Shown: positions 1-9,046, counted from the stretch's first letter. The stretch: 64,000 nt of DNA from Phocaeicola intestinalis (GCF_014837065.1 NZ_JACSPP010000014.1:1-64000), one strand, 5' to 3'. Notes: a model not told the origin generated them from the sequence alone. Numbers and translations: made by a program.

Positions 1-160
1 CTTTTTTACACATATAAACGCAAAATGCTGCCATACAACATATTACAGGACGAATATTCTTAAAACTGATGAAAAATAACTGAAACGGATACTCATTAAT
101 ATAATTATACGCGCGCGAGGGGCACACAGGACAAAAAAACATCCACACACATCCAGACGG

Positions 161-237
161 ACATAAGTGGTAAGGCAGGACCACTTATGTGAAACGGCAA
201 GGGTACTTATGTGAAACGGGCCACCCACTTATGTTCA
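161..237. repeat. 22-bp periodic repeats, possible insertion-sequence end
   Basis: The octamer ACTTATGT occurs at 183-190, 205-212 and 227-234, and its reverse complement at 161-168, all spaced exactly 22 bp. Two copies continue as GTGAAACGG. Read on the minus strand from 237 the sequence begins TGAACATAAGTGG. Multiple short binding sites near a terminus that starts with TG are typical of IS21-family ends. The body of the element would then lie left of the window. No transposase is visible, so this is an inference from the pattern. Confidence 0.4.
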
Positions 238-314
238 TCAAAAGGCATGCTTGAATGAGTGACAAGAATAATGTTTCTCATTTCATTTTTGATTGACTTT
301 AAATGCCAATGAAA

Positions 315-398
315 AGTAATATATACTGCATCCGCAGTTTCAGTGCATTGAAACTGCCAGAACAGATAACTGCATCGGCAAACGCAGTATATATTACT
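315..398. repeat. Nested inverted repeat
   Basis: A perfect 15-bp outer inverted repeat (AGTAATATATACTGC at 315-329, its complement at 384-398) encloses a second perfect pair (GCAGTTTCA at 334-342, TGAAACTGC at 349-357). The words CTGCATC and CGCAG also recur as direct copies inside. It lies between the 22-bp repeats and the tRNA genes. No coding potential is seen. It may be a small hairpin element or the remnant of a mobile element. Confidence 0.55.
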
Positions 399-444
399 CT
401 CAGATACTATTTCTTTTTGGCATCAAATACAGACAAACAGACAT

Positions 445-480
445 AAAAAAAAAGGCTACCCCGAACGAGTCAGCCTCTTT
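445..480 (-). terminator. Rho-independent terminator after the tRNA genes
   Basis: On the minus strand a 5-bp stem AGGCT/AGCCT with a 14-nt loop is followed by a run of nine T. It lies just downstream of the last tRNA gene. Confidence 0.6.
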
Positions 481-484
481 TCTG

Positions 485-558
485 TAGCGGGACCCGGGAT
501 TGAACCGGGGACCTCATGATTATGAATCATGCGCTCTAACCAGCTGAGCTATCCCGCC
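485..558 (-). tRNA. tRNA-Met (anticodon CAU)
   Basis: The minus strand folds as a complete cloverleaf: a 7-bp acceptor stem starting GGCGGGA and ending TCCCGCT with discriminator A, D arm GCTC/GAGC, anticodon stem CATGA/TCATG with loop TTCATAA (anticodon CAT), and T arm CCCGG/CCGGG with loop TTCAATC. The 3' CCA is not encoded. A CAU anticodon can also belong to tRNA-Ile2 (lysidine-modified) or to initiator tRNA. The elongator-Met assignment rests on overall resemblance to Bacteroidetes tRNA-Met. Confidence 0.9.
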
Positions 559-607
559 ATACAACCGCCAGGCGTGGAAGCCACCCAACGGTCAAATCAT
601 TACTTAG

Positions 608-681
608 TAGCGGGACCCGGGATTGAACCGGGGACCTCATGATTATGAATCATGCGCTCTAACCAGCTGAGCTATCCCGCC
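608..681 (-). tRNA. tRNA-Met (anticodon CAU), second identical copy
   Basis: This 74-nt copy is identical to the tRNA at 485-558, and 49 bp separate the two. Both appear to be transcribed leftward from one promoter at 701-732 and to end at the terminator near 445-480, so they form a two-gene tRNA operon made by tandem duplication. The reservation about Met versus Ile2 is the same. Confidence 0.9.
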
Positions 682-994
682 ATCTTTTCGATTGCGGGTG
701 CAAAGGTAAAACATCTTTTCGACATACGCAACATTTTCGCCCATTTTTCTTTTGTTTTCCTCCACATCTTTTTCACTTCTTTTTTACCTCCAAAAGCTAA
801 ATCCACGTACAATGCATTCATATCCAGCCATATGCGAAATCCATATTATCACGTATATCATCAAAACGGAAAATACGCAAAAGAGAAAAGCGAAAAATAA
901 TAGACGATTCATTATGTAGTGTACAAAAAATTAGTTTAATTTGCGCCCGTTATTTTAATTCATAACTTTAACAAAGAAAAGCCTGAAACTATCT
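682..994. promoter_or_regulatory. Intergenic region with divergent promoters
   Basis: A minus-strand promoter for the tRNA pair has -7 TACCTTTG at 701-708 and a -33-like GTTG at 729-732, with a 20-bp spacer. On the plus strand a weaker -7 TTAATTTG lies at 936-943, ahead of the START-like gene. Nothing else was recognised in this stretch. Confidence 0.55.
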
Positions 995-1375
995 ATGAAA
1001 AAGAAAATAAAGATAGAATATACGTTAGCTCCTGCATCAAGCACTATTTTATGGAACGCCATCAGCACTCCATCCGGATTAAGCCGTTGGTTTGCCGATA
1101 ACGTAACCAGACTTAACAAGACATTTATGTTCAAATGGGGAAAGACCGAAACCAGAGAAGCCGAAATAACCAATTTCCGGACCGAATCATTCATCCGTTT
1201 TCACTGGAAAGACGATGAGCCACGCACCTATTTCGAACTAAAAATTTATTACAATGAACTAACCACAGACCTTTCACTAGAAGTGACAGACTTTGCCGAA
1301 CCCGGTGAAGAAGATGACGTTATCAACCTATGGGACTCTCAAATTGAAGTGCTAAAACGGACGTGCGGTATATAA
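995..1375 (+). CDS. START-like (SRPBCC/AHSA1 fold) domain protein
   Basis: A 126-residue protein with no signal peptide or membrane segment. It resembles the short START-like proteins common in Bacteroidetes: an N-terminal strand (KIKIEYTLAPASSTILW), a helix around PSGLSRWFAD, a run of strands (FMFKWG, EAEITNF, FIRFHWKDD, YFELKIYY) and a long C-terminal helix containing LWDSQIEVLKR. Proteins of this fold bind hydrophobic ligands or assist other proteins, but no specific ligand can be read from the sequence. It is followed by the LptF/G permease gene 80 bp downstream, which has its own promoter. Confidence 0.75.
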   Translation: MKKKIKIEYTLAPASSTILWNAISTPSGLSRWFADNVTRLNKTFMFKWGKTETREAEITNFRTESFIRFHWKDDEPRTYFELKIYYNELTTDLSLEVTDFAEPGEEDDVINLWDSQIEVLKRTCGI

Positions 1376-1408
1376 TTTTCTAAAAATATACAAAACATCA
1401 TGCTCCGC

Positions 1409-1440
1409 GTTGTTTTTTATGCTACTTTTGCAAGCTGACA
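1409..1440 (+). promoter_or_regulatory. Promoter of the LptF/G-type permease gene
   Basis: GTTG at 1409-1412 (-33-like) and TACTTTTG at 1433-1440 (-7, matching TAnnTTTG) are separated by 20 bp. They stand just upstream of the ATG at 1456. Confidence 0.6.
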
Positions 1441-1455
1441 ACCATATATTAAGGA

Positions 1456-3357
1456 ATGCTACGCATAAAAAAACTAGATATATTCGTATTGAAGAGCTTT
1501 TTACTGCTCTTTTCTGGGACGTTTTTCATCTGTCTGTTTATCTTCATGATGCAATTTCTATGGAGGTACGTAGACGAGTTAGTAGGAAAAGGATTAGAGA
1601 TTAATGTTCTTGCCCAATTTTTCTTTTATTCAGGTCTGACATTGATTCCCCTGTCGCTTCCTCTGGCCATCCTACTGGCTGCACTCATGACATTCGGAAA
1701 CTTTGGTGAGCGGTACGAACTGTTATCCATGAAGGCAGCAGGCATCCCCCTACTCCGTATCATGCGGCCAGTCGTACTGTTCTGCATGTTTCTGGGAGGC
1801 ATGTCATTCTTTTTCCAGAACGAAATCGGTCCGCGTGCCCAAAAGCAACTATGGACACTCTTGGTTTCCATGAAGCAAAAATCTCCTGAAGTAGACATAC
1901 CGGAAGGAGTATTTTATAGTGATATCGACGGTTATAACATTTATGTCAAGCACAAAGACCGGGAGACAGGTATGCTGAAAGACGTGTTAATATACAACTT
2001 TTCCGATGGATTCGAAAATGCACATATCATTTGGGCGGAAGAAGGGAAGTTGGAACTGACCGCCGACAAGCAGCACCTTTTCCTTCATTTGTATAATGGT
2101 GAACAATTTGAGAACCTGAAATCCCAATCTGTCATTTCACGTAACGTCCCCTACCGCCGCGAATCATTCAAGGAAAAGCATACACTTATCCAATTCGATT
2201 CCGATTTCAATATGGTAGACGGAAGTTTCCTCGACCAACGCTCGGATATCAAGAATATGCGGGAAATCTCCCAGGCTATTGATTCGTTGGAATTACACGC
2301 CGACAGTGTAGGACGCGCTTACTTCAACGATGTCATTAACTCTACTTACAAGACACCGGTACTGACCAAAGCCGATTCTACCAAATTGGAGAAACTGAAC
2401 GTGGCATACCTGAATACTGACAGCATCTTCAATTCCATGACTTCGCAAGAAAAGTCTCAAACATTGAGCAAGACGGAAAACAGGATTTCCTCGTTGGCAT
2501 CCGACTGGGAGATGAAAAGTTTTATGAGCAAAAGTACGGACGGAAATATCCGTTCGCACCGTTCCGACTGGCACAAGAAAATCACTCTTTCGTTGGCTTG
2601 TATCATCTTTTTCTTTATCGGAGCGCCGCTGGGAGCCATTATCCGCAAGGGCGGACTGGGTATGCCGGTCGTGATATCCGTGCTGATTTTTGTGGTGTAT
2701 TACATTATCGACTCGGGCGCGACCCGTATCGGGAAAAGCGGCGAGATGAATGTGGCGCTGGGTACCTGGATGAGTACACTCGTGCTGGCACCCGTAGGAG
2801 CGTTCTTCACTTATAAGTCAAACAAAGATTCGGTGGTGTTCAATATTGACACGTATGCGGCGTTTTTCCGCAAGGTGTTTGGCATCCGCTTGTCGAGACA
2901 CCTGTTTAAGAAAGAAGTGATTATCCATACACCCGAATACCGGAAAGATGTCGAGGCGCTGGAACACATCAGCGCATTGTGTGAAGACTATATGCGTATG
3001 CATCGGTTGAAAGGATTGCCTAATTATATCAAGCTATTCATGAACAACAAGCCGGACGATGCCATCGCTGATATCAGCAGGCAAATGGAAGCGGTGATAG
3101 AGGAACTCTCGAATTCGAAAGATCCAATCTTGCTGAACGCGATGAACAATTATCCTTTCCTGGCGGTTAAGGCTCATAAGAGTCCGTTCGGGAACCGCTG
3201 GCTTAACTTGGCGTTAGGTATCGTGGTACCTGCAGGATTGTTGGTGTACCTTCATATCTGGCGGTTCAGGCTACGGCTGGAGAAAGATTTAAAAAACATT
3301 ATCCGGACCAACGGACAGGTTATACAACAAATAAAAGACCAACATTATTATTCATAA
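1456..3357 (+). CDS. LptF/LptG family permease (YjgP/YjgQ)
   Basis: A 633-residue inner-membrane protein of the family that, with the ATPase LptB, extracts lipopolysaccharide from the inner membrane and passes it to the periplasmic bridge. Hydrophobic segments lie near the N-terminus (SFLLLFSGTFFICLFIFMMQF; a second near residues 55-75; a third near 100-120). A soluble periplasmic domain follows, then a C-terminal membrane block (ITLSLACIIFFFIGAPLGAII and the next two segments). The family is about 360 residues in Proteobacteria; the extra C-terminal region here, ending with one more hydrophobic helix and a basic tail, is usual for Bacteroidetes homologues. The start at 1456 follows a good promoter. 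It cannot be assigned to LptF or LptG individually. It stands 12 bp upstream of ribBA, probably co-transcribed. An LptD-like protein is encoded at 37512-40265. Confidence 0.9.
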   Translation: MLRIKKLDIFVLKSFLLLFSGTFFICLFIFMMQFLWRYVDELVGKGLEINVLAQFFFYSGLTLIPLSLPLAILLAALMTFGNFGERYELLSMKAAGIPLLRIMRPVVLFCMFLGGMSFFFQNEIGPRAQKQLWTLLVSMKQKSPEVDIPEGVFYSDIDGYNIYVKHKDRETGMLKDVLIYNFSDGFENAHIIWAEEGKLELTADKQHLFLHLYNGEQFENLKSQSVISRNVPYRRESFKEKHTLIQFDSDFNMVDGSFLDQRSDIKNMREISQAIDSLELHADSVGRAYFNDVINSTYKTPVLTKADSTKLEKLNVAYLNTDSIFNSMTSQEKSQTLSKTENRISSLASDWEMKSFMSKSTDGNIRSHRSDWHKKITLSLACIIFFFIGAPLGAIIRKGGLGMPVVISVLIFVVYYIIDSGATRIGKSGEMNVALGTWMSTLVLAPVGAFFTYKSNKDSVVFNIDTYAAFFRKVFGIRLSRHLFKKEVIIHTPEYRKDVEALEHISALCEDYMRMHRLKGLPNYIKLFMNNKPDDAIADISRQMEAVIEELSNSKDPILLNAMNNYPFLAVKAHKSPFGNRWLNLALGIVVPAGLLVYLHIWRFRLRLEKDLKNIIRTNGQVIQQIKDQHYYS

Positions 3358-3369
3358 CAATAACGCATT

Positions 3370-4584
3370 ATGGACAAGATAAAGCTAAATACCGTAGAAG
3401 AAGCCATTGAGGACTTCCGTAAAGGAGAATTTGTAATCGTAGTAGATGATGAAGACCGCGAAAATGAAGGCGACCTTATCATTGCAGCCGAGCTGATTAC
3501 CCCTGAAAAAGTGAACTTTATGCTGAAACATGCCCGCGGGGTGCTTTGTGCGCCGATTACGATGTCCCGATGCAAGGAGCTCGACCTTCCGTGCCAGGTA
3601 ATCAATAACACATCGGTTTTAGGGACTCCGTTTACGGTGACTATCGATAAGCTGGAGGGATGTACTACAGGAGTTTCGGCTGCCGACCGTGCCGCTACCA
3701 TCCGTGCGCTTGCCGACCCGGCATCGGTTCCTGAAACTTTTGGCCGTCCCGGACATATAAACCCGCTTTATGCGCAAGACAAAGGGGTGCTCCGCCGTGC
3801 GGGACATACCGAAGCGAGTATCGACCTCGCCAAGCTGGCAGGGCTTTATCCCGCGGCTGCTTTGATGGAAGTGATGAACGAGGACGGTACGATGGCACGC
3901 CTTCCCGAACTGCGCCAGATGGCGGACCAATATGGGTTTAAGCTGATATCGATTGCCGACTTGATAGCCTATCGTTTGAAGCAAGAGTCGCTGGTAGAGC
4001 GGGGTGTGGAGGTAGACATGCCTACCGGATACGGACATTTCCGCCTGATACCTTTCCGCCAGAAAAGCAACGGCCTGGAACACGTGGCGTTGATAAAGGG
4101 ACACTTCGAGCCTGATGAACCCGTATTGGTGCGTGTACATTCGTCGTGTGCTACGGGCGACATTTTCGGTTCTTTGCGTTGCGATTGCGGAGAACAGCTT
4201 CATAAAGCCATGCAAATGATAGAAAGAGAAGGCAAAGGTGCCGTTATCTACCTTATTCAGGAAGGACGTGGCATCGGATTGATGGAAAAAATGAAAGCCT
4301 ACAAGCTCCAGGAAGAAGGCATGGACACCGTAGACGCCAACATCTGCCTCGGACACCAAGCCGATGAACGCGACTATGGAGTAGGCGCACAAATCCTGCG
4401 TGAGGTAGGCATTCACAAGATGCGTCTGCTTACCAATAATCCTGTAAAACGGGTGGGACTGGAAGCCTACGGATTGGAAATCGTGGAGAATGTGCCCATC
4501 GAGGTCACACCTAACGTTTACAACGAACGTTACCTGCATACGAAGAAAGACCGCATGGGACATACGTTGCATTTTAAGAATTAG
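3370..4584 (+). CDS. ribBA: Bifunctional 3,4-dihydroxy-2-butanone-4-phosphate synthase / GTP cyclohydrolase II
   Basis: A 404-residue cytosolic enzyme carrying out the two entry reactions of riboflavin synthesis: ribulose 5-phosphate to dihydroxybutanone phosphate (N-terminal half) and GTP to diaminopyrimidine phosphate (C-terminal half). The N-terminal domain shows the acidic metal/substrate loop [11 protein letters not shown] near residues 25-35. The C-terminal domain shows the zinc cysteines of GTP cyclohydrolase II in [14 protein letters not shown] (Cys260, Cys271, Cys273) and the QEGRGIGL loop. Length matches the fused family. No FMN riboswitch was seen upstream; the gene lies 12 bp behind the LptF/G-type permease gene and is probably read from its promoter. 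Confidence 0.97.
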   Translation: MDKIKLNTVEEAIEDFRKGEFVIVVDDEDRENEGDLIIAAELITPEKVNFMLKHARGVLCAPITMSRCKELDLPCQVINNTSVLGTPFTVTIDKLEGCTTGVSAADRAATIRALADPASVPETFGRPGHINPLYAQDKGVLRRAGHTEASIDLAKLAGLYPAAALMEVMNEDGTMARLPELRQMADQYGFKLISIADLIAYRLKQESLVERGVEVDMPTGYGHFRLIPFRQKSNGLEHVALIKGHFEPDEPVLVRVHSSCATGDIFGSLRCDCGEQLHKAMQMIEREGKGAVIYLIQEGRGIGLMEKMKAYKLQEEGMDTVDANICLGHQADERDYGVGAQILREVGIHKMRLLTNNPVKRVGLEAYGLEIVENVPIEVTPNVYNERYLHTKKDRMGHTLHFKN

Positions 4585-4610
4585 AATTGAAAATCAAAAA
4601 TTAAAAATTG

Positions 4611-5324
4611 ATGATTATGGAAACAAATGATTTGGCAAAAGTGTACGCGTCTAAAGCAAAGGCCGTACAAGCTACACTGATGCGCAATGTCTACACATGG
4701 ATGACATTGGCGCTGGTCATTACCGGATTGGTATCTTTATACGTGGCAAAATCATACACGTTACTCTCGATGATTATTGAAAACCGGATGCTCTTCTGGG
4801 GGCTTCTGATAGCTGAAATAGGATTGGTCATCTACCTTTCCGCACGCATCCACCGGATTGCTTTCAGCACCGCTACCCTGCTTTTTATCGCCTACTCCAT
4901 TCTGAACGGAGTCACACTCGCCTTTATCTTTATGATATACACCATGAGTTCCATTGCCACCACATTCTTTGTTACGGCAGGTACCTTTGGCGTAATGGCA
5001 CTCTATGGCTATGTAACCAAGAAAGACTTGAGCCGTATCGGAAATATCTGCATCATGGCACTGATCGGACTTATCATTGCTTCACTGGTCAACTTGTTCC
5101 TGCATAACTCAATGATGGATTTAATCATTTCGGGTATCGGTGTGTTGATTTTCACGGGGCTTACGGCTTATGATTCACAAAAAATCAAGCAGCTATTAAC
5201 AGGAGAAGACATAGCGATAAATGATACCACCCAAAAGATTGCCCTGATGGGTGCCATGACACTCTATCTCGACTTTATCAATCTTTTCTTGTATTTACTT
5301 CGGTTCTTAGGCGACAGAAAGTAA
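4611..5324 (+). CDS. Bax inhibitor-1 / YccA family membrane protein
   Basis: A membrane protein of about 237 residues with seven predicted hydrophobic segments, a basic N-terminus and a short C-terminal tail. This is the layout of the BI-1/YccA (TMBIM) family, and the conserved acidic region near the C-terminus (TAYDSQKIKQL) is present. Family members are proposed pH-sensitive calcium leak channels or modulators of membrane proteases; the bacterial role is not settled. A TTG at 4608 could also start translation, but ATG at 4611 or 4617 is more likely. It follows ribBA by 26 bp, in an AT-rich spacer with repeated AAAATT words. Confidence 0.88.
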   Translation: MIMETNDLAKVYASKAKAVQATLMRNVYTWMTLALVITGLVSLYVAKSYTLLSMIIENRMLFWGLLIAEIGLVIYLSARIHRIAFSTATLLFIAYSILNGVTLAFIFMIYTMSSIATTFFVTAGTFGVMALYGYVTKKDLSRIGNICIMALIGLIIASLVNLFLHNSMMDLIISGIGVLIFTGLTAYDSQKIKQLLTGEDIAINDTTQKIALMGAMTLYLDFINLFLYLLRFLGDRK

Positions 5325-5395
5325 GAAATGTTTTTATATGTCATAAAAAATGCTTTATTTTGCACCGATTTTGAACTAAAATTAAAAAGAAGAAT

Positions 5396-6589
5396 ATGAA
5401 TCAACTTTCAGAACGTTTAAACAGTTTGTCACCCTCGGCCACGCTTGCCATGTCGCAAAAAAGCAGTGAGCTTAAGGCTCAGGGCGTAGATGTAATCAAC
5501 ATGAGTGTCGGCGAACCCGACTTCAACACTCCCGACCATATCAAGGAAGCCGCTAAAAAAGCGATTGACGAAAACTATTCGCGCTATTCTCCTGTAGCCG
5601 GTTATCCCGCATTGCGAAACGCCATTGTAGAAAAACTGAAAAAAGAAAACGGACTGGAATATACAGCAGCCCAAATCAGTTGTGCCAACGGTGCCAAGCA
5701 GTCGGTATGCAACACGATTATGGCTTTGGTAAACAAAGGAGATGAAGTCATTGTCCCTGCTCCTTATTGGGTAAGCTATCCCGAAATGGTGAAGCTGGCG
5801 GAAGGTACTCCCGTCATTGTGCGTGCGGGTATCGAGCAAGACTTCAAGATTACTCCCGAACAACTGGAAGCGGCTATCACTCCTAAGACGCGCGCCCTGA
5901 TTCTTTGCTCGCCTTCGAACCCTACCGGCTCGGTATACAGCAAGAAAGAACTGGCGGGACTGGCTTCGGTATTGGCTAAGCACGAGCGTGTCATTACCAT
6001 CGCCGATGAAATCTATGAGCACATCAACTACATCGGCAAACACGAAAGCATCGCCCAGTTCAGCGAAATCAAAGACCGTGTGGTTATTGTCAACGGCGTA
6101 TCGAAAGCGTATGCCATGACGGGCTGGCGTATCGGATTTATCGCCGCTCCCGAATGGATTGTGAAAGGTGTCAACAAGCTTCAGGGACAATATACTTCTG
6201 GTCCGTGCTCGGTATCACAGAAAGCAGCCGAAGCCGCTTACACTGGCACACAGGCTCCGGTAGAAGAAATGCGCCAGGCATTCCAACGCCGTCGTGACTT
6301 GATTGTCAAACTGGCGAAAGAAATTCCGGGATTTGAAGTAAACGTGCCCGAAGGTGCTTTCTACCTCTTCCCGAAATGCGACTTCTTCTTTGGCAAGAAA
6401 GACGGCGACCGTGTCATCAACAACGCCGATGACCTTGCCATGTACCTGCTCGAAGTAGGCCACGTAGCCTGCGTGGGCGGAACATCCTTCGGTGCCCCTG
6501 AATGTATCCGCATGAGTTACGCCACTTCCGATGAAAACATCATCGAAGCCATGCGCCGCATCAAGGAAACACTGGCAAAACTGAAATAA
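5396..6589 (+). CDS. aspC: Pyridoxal-phosphate aspartate aminotransferase (class I)
   Basis: A 397-residue cytosolic aminotransferase of the aspartate/prephenate type, moving the amino group between aspartate and 2-oxoglutarate. Visible hallmarks are an N-terminal SVGEPDFNTP substrate loop, ANGAKQ before the cofactor pocket, SPSNPTG, the IADEIYEHINY segment that holds the cofactor, and the Schiff-base lysine Lys237 in NGVSKAYAMTGWRIGF. The symbol is a functional guess, since several paralogues of this class exist in Bacteroidales. A -7-like TTATTTTG lies about 35 bp upstream. Downstream is a MITE-like element, then a strong bidirectional terminator. Confidence 0.92.
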   Translation: MNQLSERLNSLSPSATLAMSQKSSELKAQGVDVINMSVGEPDFNTPDHIKEAAKKAIDENYSRYSPVAGYPALRNAIVEKLKKENGLEYTAAQISCANGAKQSVCNTIMALVNKGDEVIVPAPYWVSYPEMVKLAEGTPVIVRAGIEQDFKITPEQLEAAITPKTRALILCSPSNPTGSVYSKKELAGLASVLAKHERVITIADEIYEHINYIGKHESIAQFSEIKDRVVIVNGVSKAYAMTGWRIGFIAAPEWIVKGVNKLQGQYTSGPCSVSQKAAEAAYTGTQAPVEEMRQAFQRRRDLIVKLAKEIPGFEVNVPEGAFYLFPKCDFFFGKKDGDRVINNADDLAMYLLEVGHVACVGGTSFGAPECIRMSYATSDENIIEAMRRIKETLAKLK

Positions 6590-6601
6590 AAAGTTTTCCA
6601 A

Positions 6602-6690
6602 GAAACTGTTTTGAATTACTACAAAAAGTTTTTCTTAGCTTAATGTGTTCGTCTTGTGCGTACTTTGGGCGATAAATTCAAAACGATTTC
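6602..6690. mobile_element. MITE-like element, short form (89 bp)
   Basis: The ends are imperfect inverted repeats: GAAACTGTTTTGAATT (6602-6617) and AATTCAAAACGATTTC (6675-6690). They match the ends of the 192-bp element at 37195-37386 and of the IS5-type element at 57610-58508. The interior matches the 37 kb copy with about 100 bp missing between two CGAT words. The flanks are CAA and TAA, so a TNA target duplication is only approximate. There is no open reading frame. Confidence 0.6.
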
Positions 6691-6696
6691 TAACTA

Positions 6697-6756
6697 AATA
6701 AAGAACCGGGAATAAAGAATAACGATTTGTTTATTCTTCATTCCCGGTTCTTTATT
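6697..6756. terminator. Bidirectional terminator between aspC and the GH36 gene
   Basis: Two 26-bp arms (6697-6722 and 6731-6756) are complementary with one mismatch and enclose an 8-nt loop. T runs on both strands follow. It separates the convergent aminotransferase and alpha-galactosidase genes. Confidence 0.85.
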
Positions 6757-6758
6757 TT

Positions 6759-8975
6759 TTACTGTTCTGCTACCAAATACAGCACCCGGCTGGCATAATC
6801 ATTCAGCTTGTGATAGTCTACCTTATGGGTATAAGGGATTTCCAGGCCGTTCTCCATTAAGAATTTACCAGAATACAATTTCCCCTCGAACGGCAACGGT
6901 TCGTTATCGATACGGTTCAACTCTTTGACCCGATACATCTTCGCCGGGTCAAGCCCTGCCATGCGCACACGAGGCAAATGCTGGTTATAAAACGTTTCCA
7001 TTTTCCACCAATAGAATACCGCCTTGTCTTTCTCGGGCGAGGTGTACATCAGAGACGCTACACCCAAACGGTCGTAGGGAGAAACCAGACGGTAGATATC
7101 CCCGAACTGCACTACGGGACGAATCATCTTGTAATCGGCTATTGCCTTCCGGCAAATCTCCTTCTCCTCCTCGGTCATGTTCTTTGGCTGGATTTCCATG
7201 CCCAGACGCCCGCTCATCGCCACATCGATGCGGTATTTGATAGGAACGGTACGGAAGACCTGATGATTGGGAGCCGAACTGATGTGGGACGCCATGGCAA
7301 TCGCCGGAAAGAAATACGAGGTGCCCCATTGCATGTAAATGCGCTGGAGGGCATCGGTATTGTCGCTCACCCAAAACTCGTCGAACCAAGGCAAGTACCC
7401 CCAGTTGGCACGTCCTCCGCCGCTGGCACAAGCCTGGATAGTAAGGTCAGGGTATTTGGCACGGATACGGTTGCATACACTCTCGAAGCCACGATGATAC
7501 TCGATGTACATGTGGCTTTGGTTGTCAGCGGTCAGGTAATTCGAACCGTGGTTCATAATCGCCATATTGGCGTCCCACTTGATATACTCGATTTCGGGAT
7601 ACTTGCTCATCAGGTCATCCACCACGCCGAACACGAAATCCTGCACTTCGGGATTGCCGAGGTCAAGCACCACCTGCGTTCCGCCACGTCCCAATACCGG
7701 GTCGCGCTGGGGAGCTTTCACTATCCATTCGGGATGCTTCTCGTAGAGTTCGCTCGTAGTATTCGACATTTCCGGTTCTATCCAGATACCGAATCCCACA
7801 TGATGTTTCTTCGCATCACGGAGCAATCCCTCAATGCCTTCAGGAAGCTTACGGGTATCTACCACCCAGTCGCCCAACGAAGAATTATCGGTATTGCGCT
7901 GGTACTTGCCTCCGAACCATCCGTCATCCATCACAAACAATTCGCCGCCCATTGATTCGATGTCCGCCATCATCTGTTCCATGCCTTGCTGGTTGATGTC
8001 GAAGTAAACGCCTTCCCAGCTATTGAGCAGGATTTTGCGAGGCTTGTCTCCATGCGCCAGCTTATAAGTGCGTCCCCAGCGGTGGAAGTTCCGACTGGCT
8101 CCGCTCAACCCTTCGTCCGAATAAGTAAGGGCAAGCACTGGAGTCTTGAACGTCTCGCCTTTCTGCAAATGATACATGGAATTATCTTCATTGATACCGG
8201 CAAAGAACTGGTGGTATTCGCTATCATCGGTGTCAATACGGAGCTTGTAATTTCCTGTATAGCAAAGTGCCGCACCAATGGTCCGCCCTACGTTTTCCTG
8301 TGGACGTCCGTCGAGCGAGAACATCACTTCGGCATGTGCCGTATGCGAATTGCGCACCCCGTCCTTGTTCTTTATCACTTTCATGCCCGGCTCCAACGGT
8401 TCCTGAACCAAACGCCCTTCGTTCGCCCACGAACCATACAGGCTGGAGAGCCATACATTGCCCCTGCGGATGGGCAGGTAAGCCGAAGCGAACTGGTTGA
8501 GCACTACGGGTTTCTTTTCTTCGTTCGTTATTTCGGTCCAGGTCTCAATGATGTCCACATCCTGATAAGCCCGGTAACATACGTTGATATAAAATGGATA
8601 CACTTTATCTTTCAAGCGGACAGAAACTTCCGTTGTCTTATCCCCATCGGTCGTAGCCACGCTTTCCACCACCAGCTGGGTTGACATGTTCCCGTCGGCA
8701 TGGCATACCGAGAGTGCCGTTTCTGCCGGAGTATTCATTCCATACACCGGATAAGCGGCATGATTGCACGTACGCACCGCATCAATCTGTTTCAGATCCG
8801 TATCGCCCAGCTTCGTACCATAATATACATATTTCAATTCTCCCCCTTGCGGTGCGTCAATCACCAGCGAGGTTTCGGGAGTAGAGAGTCGCACAAGTTG
8901 CTCTTGCGCCCATACACCGGAAGCGAAAAGCGAAGCTCCGGCAACTAATAAGACTTTAGCTTTCATGTTTTTCAT
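6759..8975 (-). CDS. Secreted GH36 alpha-galactosidase
   Basis: A 738-residue protein with a signal peptide (MKNMKAKVLLVAGASLFASG, cleavage near VWA-QE). It belongs to glycoside hydrolase family 36, which removes alpha-1,6-galactosyl side chains, here most likely from galactomannan or its fragments. Seen: an N-terminal beta-sandwich, the GIWIEPEMSN segment, IKWDAN with the expected nucleophile Asp467, ACASGGGRANWG, and SDNTDALQR with the expected acid/base Asp538, then the C-terminal beta domain. It is transcribed leftward from a promoter that carries the same GATAAAACAGTAT box as the GH5-SusC operon. That links it to the mannan regulon although the regulator gene is 4 kb away. Confidence 0.93.
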   Translation of the reverse strand: MKNMKAKVLLVAGASLFASGVWAQEQLVRLSTPETSLVIDAPQGGELKYVYYGTKLGDTDLKQIDAVRTCNHAAYPVYGMNTPAETALSVCHADGNMSTQLVVESVATTDGDKTTEVSVRLKDKVYPFYINVCYRAYQDVDIIETWTEITNEEKKPVVLNQFASAYLPIRRGNVWLSSLYGSWANEGRLVQEPLEPGMKVIKNKDGVRNSHTAHAEVMFSLDGRPQENVGRTIGAALCYTGNYKLRIDTDDSEYHQFFAGINEDNSMYHLQKGETFKTPVLALTYSDEGLSGASRNFHRWGRTYKLAHGDKPRKILLNSWEGVYFDINQQGMEQMMADIESMGGELFVMDDGWFGGKYQRNTDNSSLGDWVVDTRKLPEGIEGLLRDAKKHHVGFGIWIEPEMSNTTSELYEKHPEWIVKAPQRDPVLGRGGTQVVLDLGNPEVQDFVFGVVDDLMSKYPEIEYIKWDANMAIMNHGSNYLTADNQSHMYIEYHRGFESVCNRIRAKYPDLTIQACASGGGRANWGYLPWFDEFWVSDNTDALQRIYMQWGTSYFFPAIAMASHISSAPNHQVFRTVPIKYRIDVAMSGRLGMEIQPKNMTEEEKEICRKAIADYKMIRPVVQFGDIYRLVSPYDRLGVASLMYTSPEKDKAVFYWWKMETFYNQHLPRVRMAGLDPAKMYRVKELNRIDNEPLPFEGKLYSGKFLMENGLEIPYTHKVDYHKLNDYASRVLYLVAEQ

Positions 8976-9002
8976 GATGAGTTGTTTTAAATGATATCAA
9001 TG

Positions 9003-9046
9003 CAAAAGTAGGCATATTCCACCAATGCGAATGATACTGTTTTATC
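9003..9046 (-). promoter_or_regulatory. GH36 promoter with shared GATAAAACAGTAT operator
   Basis: On the minus strand GATAAAACAGTATCAT occupies 9046-9031 and the -7 element TACTTTTG occupies 9010-9003. The first G of the box is 36 nt from the first T of the -7 element, identical to the two copies before the GH5-SusC operon. The -33 position (TCAT) is poor, as expected for an activator-dependent promoter. Confidence 0.65.

Noticed and set aside
43-228. Small minus-strand ORF at the left edge (61 codons)
   Set aside because: It runs through the 22-bp periodic repeats, has no family resemblance and no good start signal.
485-681. Tandem tRNA genes as an integration (att) site of a genomic island
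   Set aside because: The two copies are complete, with no integrase gene nearby. Simple tandem duplication explains them.
3358-3369. FMN riboswitch before ribBA
   Set aside because: Only 12 bp separate it from the preceding gene and no conserved RFN element is visible.
3619-4572. Long minus-strand ORF opposite ribBA (317 codons)
   Set aside because: It is a shadow of the ribBA reading frame, has no family resemblance, and its codon use is atypical.
6978-7955. Plus-strand ORF opposite the GH36 gene (325 codons)
   Set aside because: The opposite strand encodes a full GH36 enzyme with catalytic motifs; this frame has no recognisable domain.
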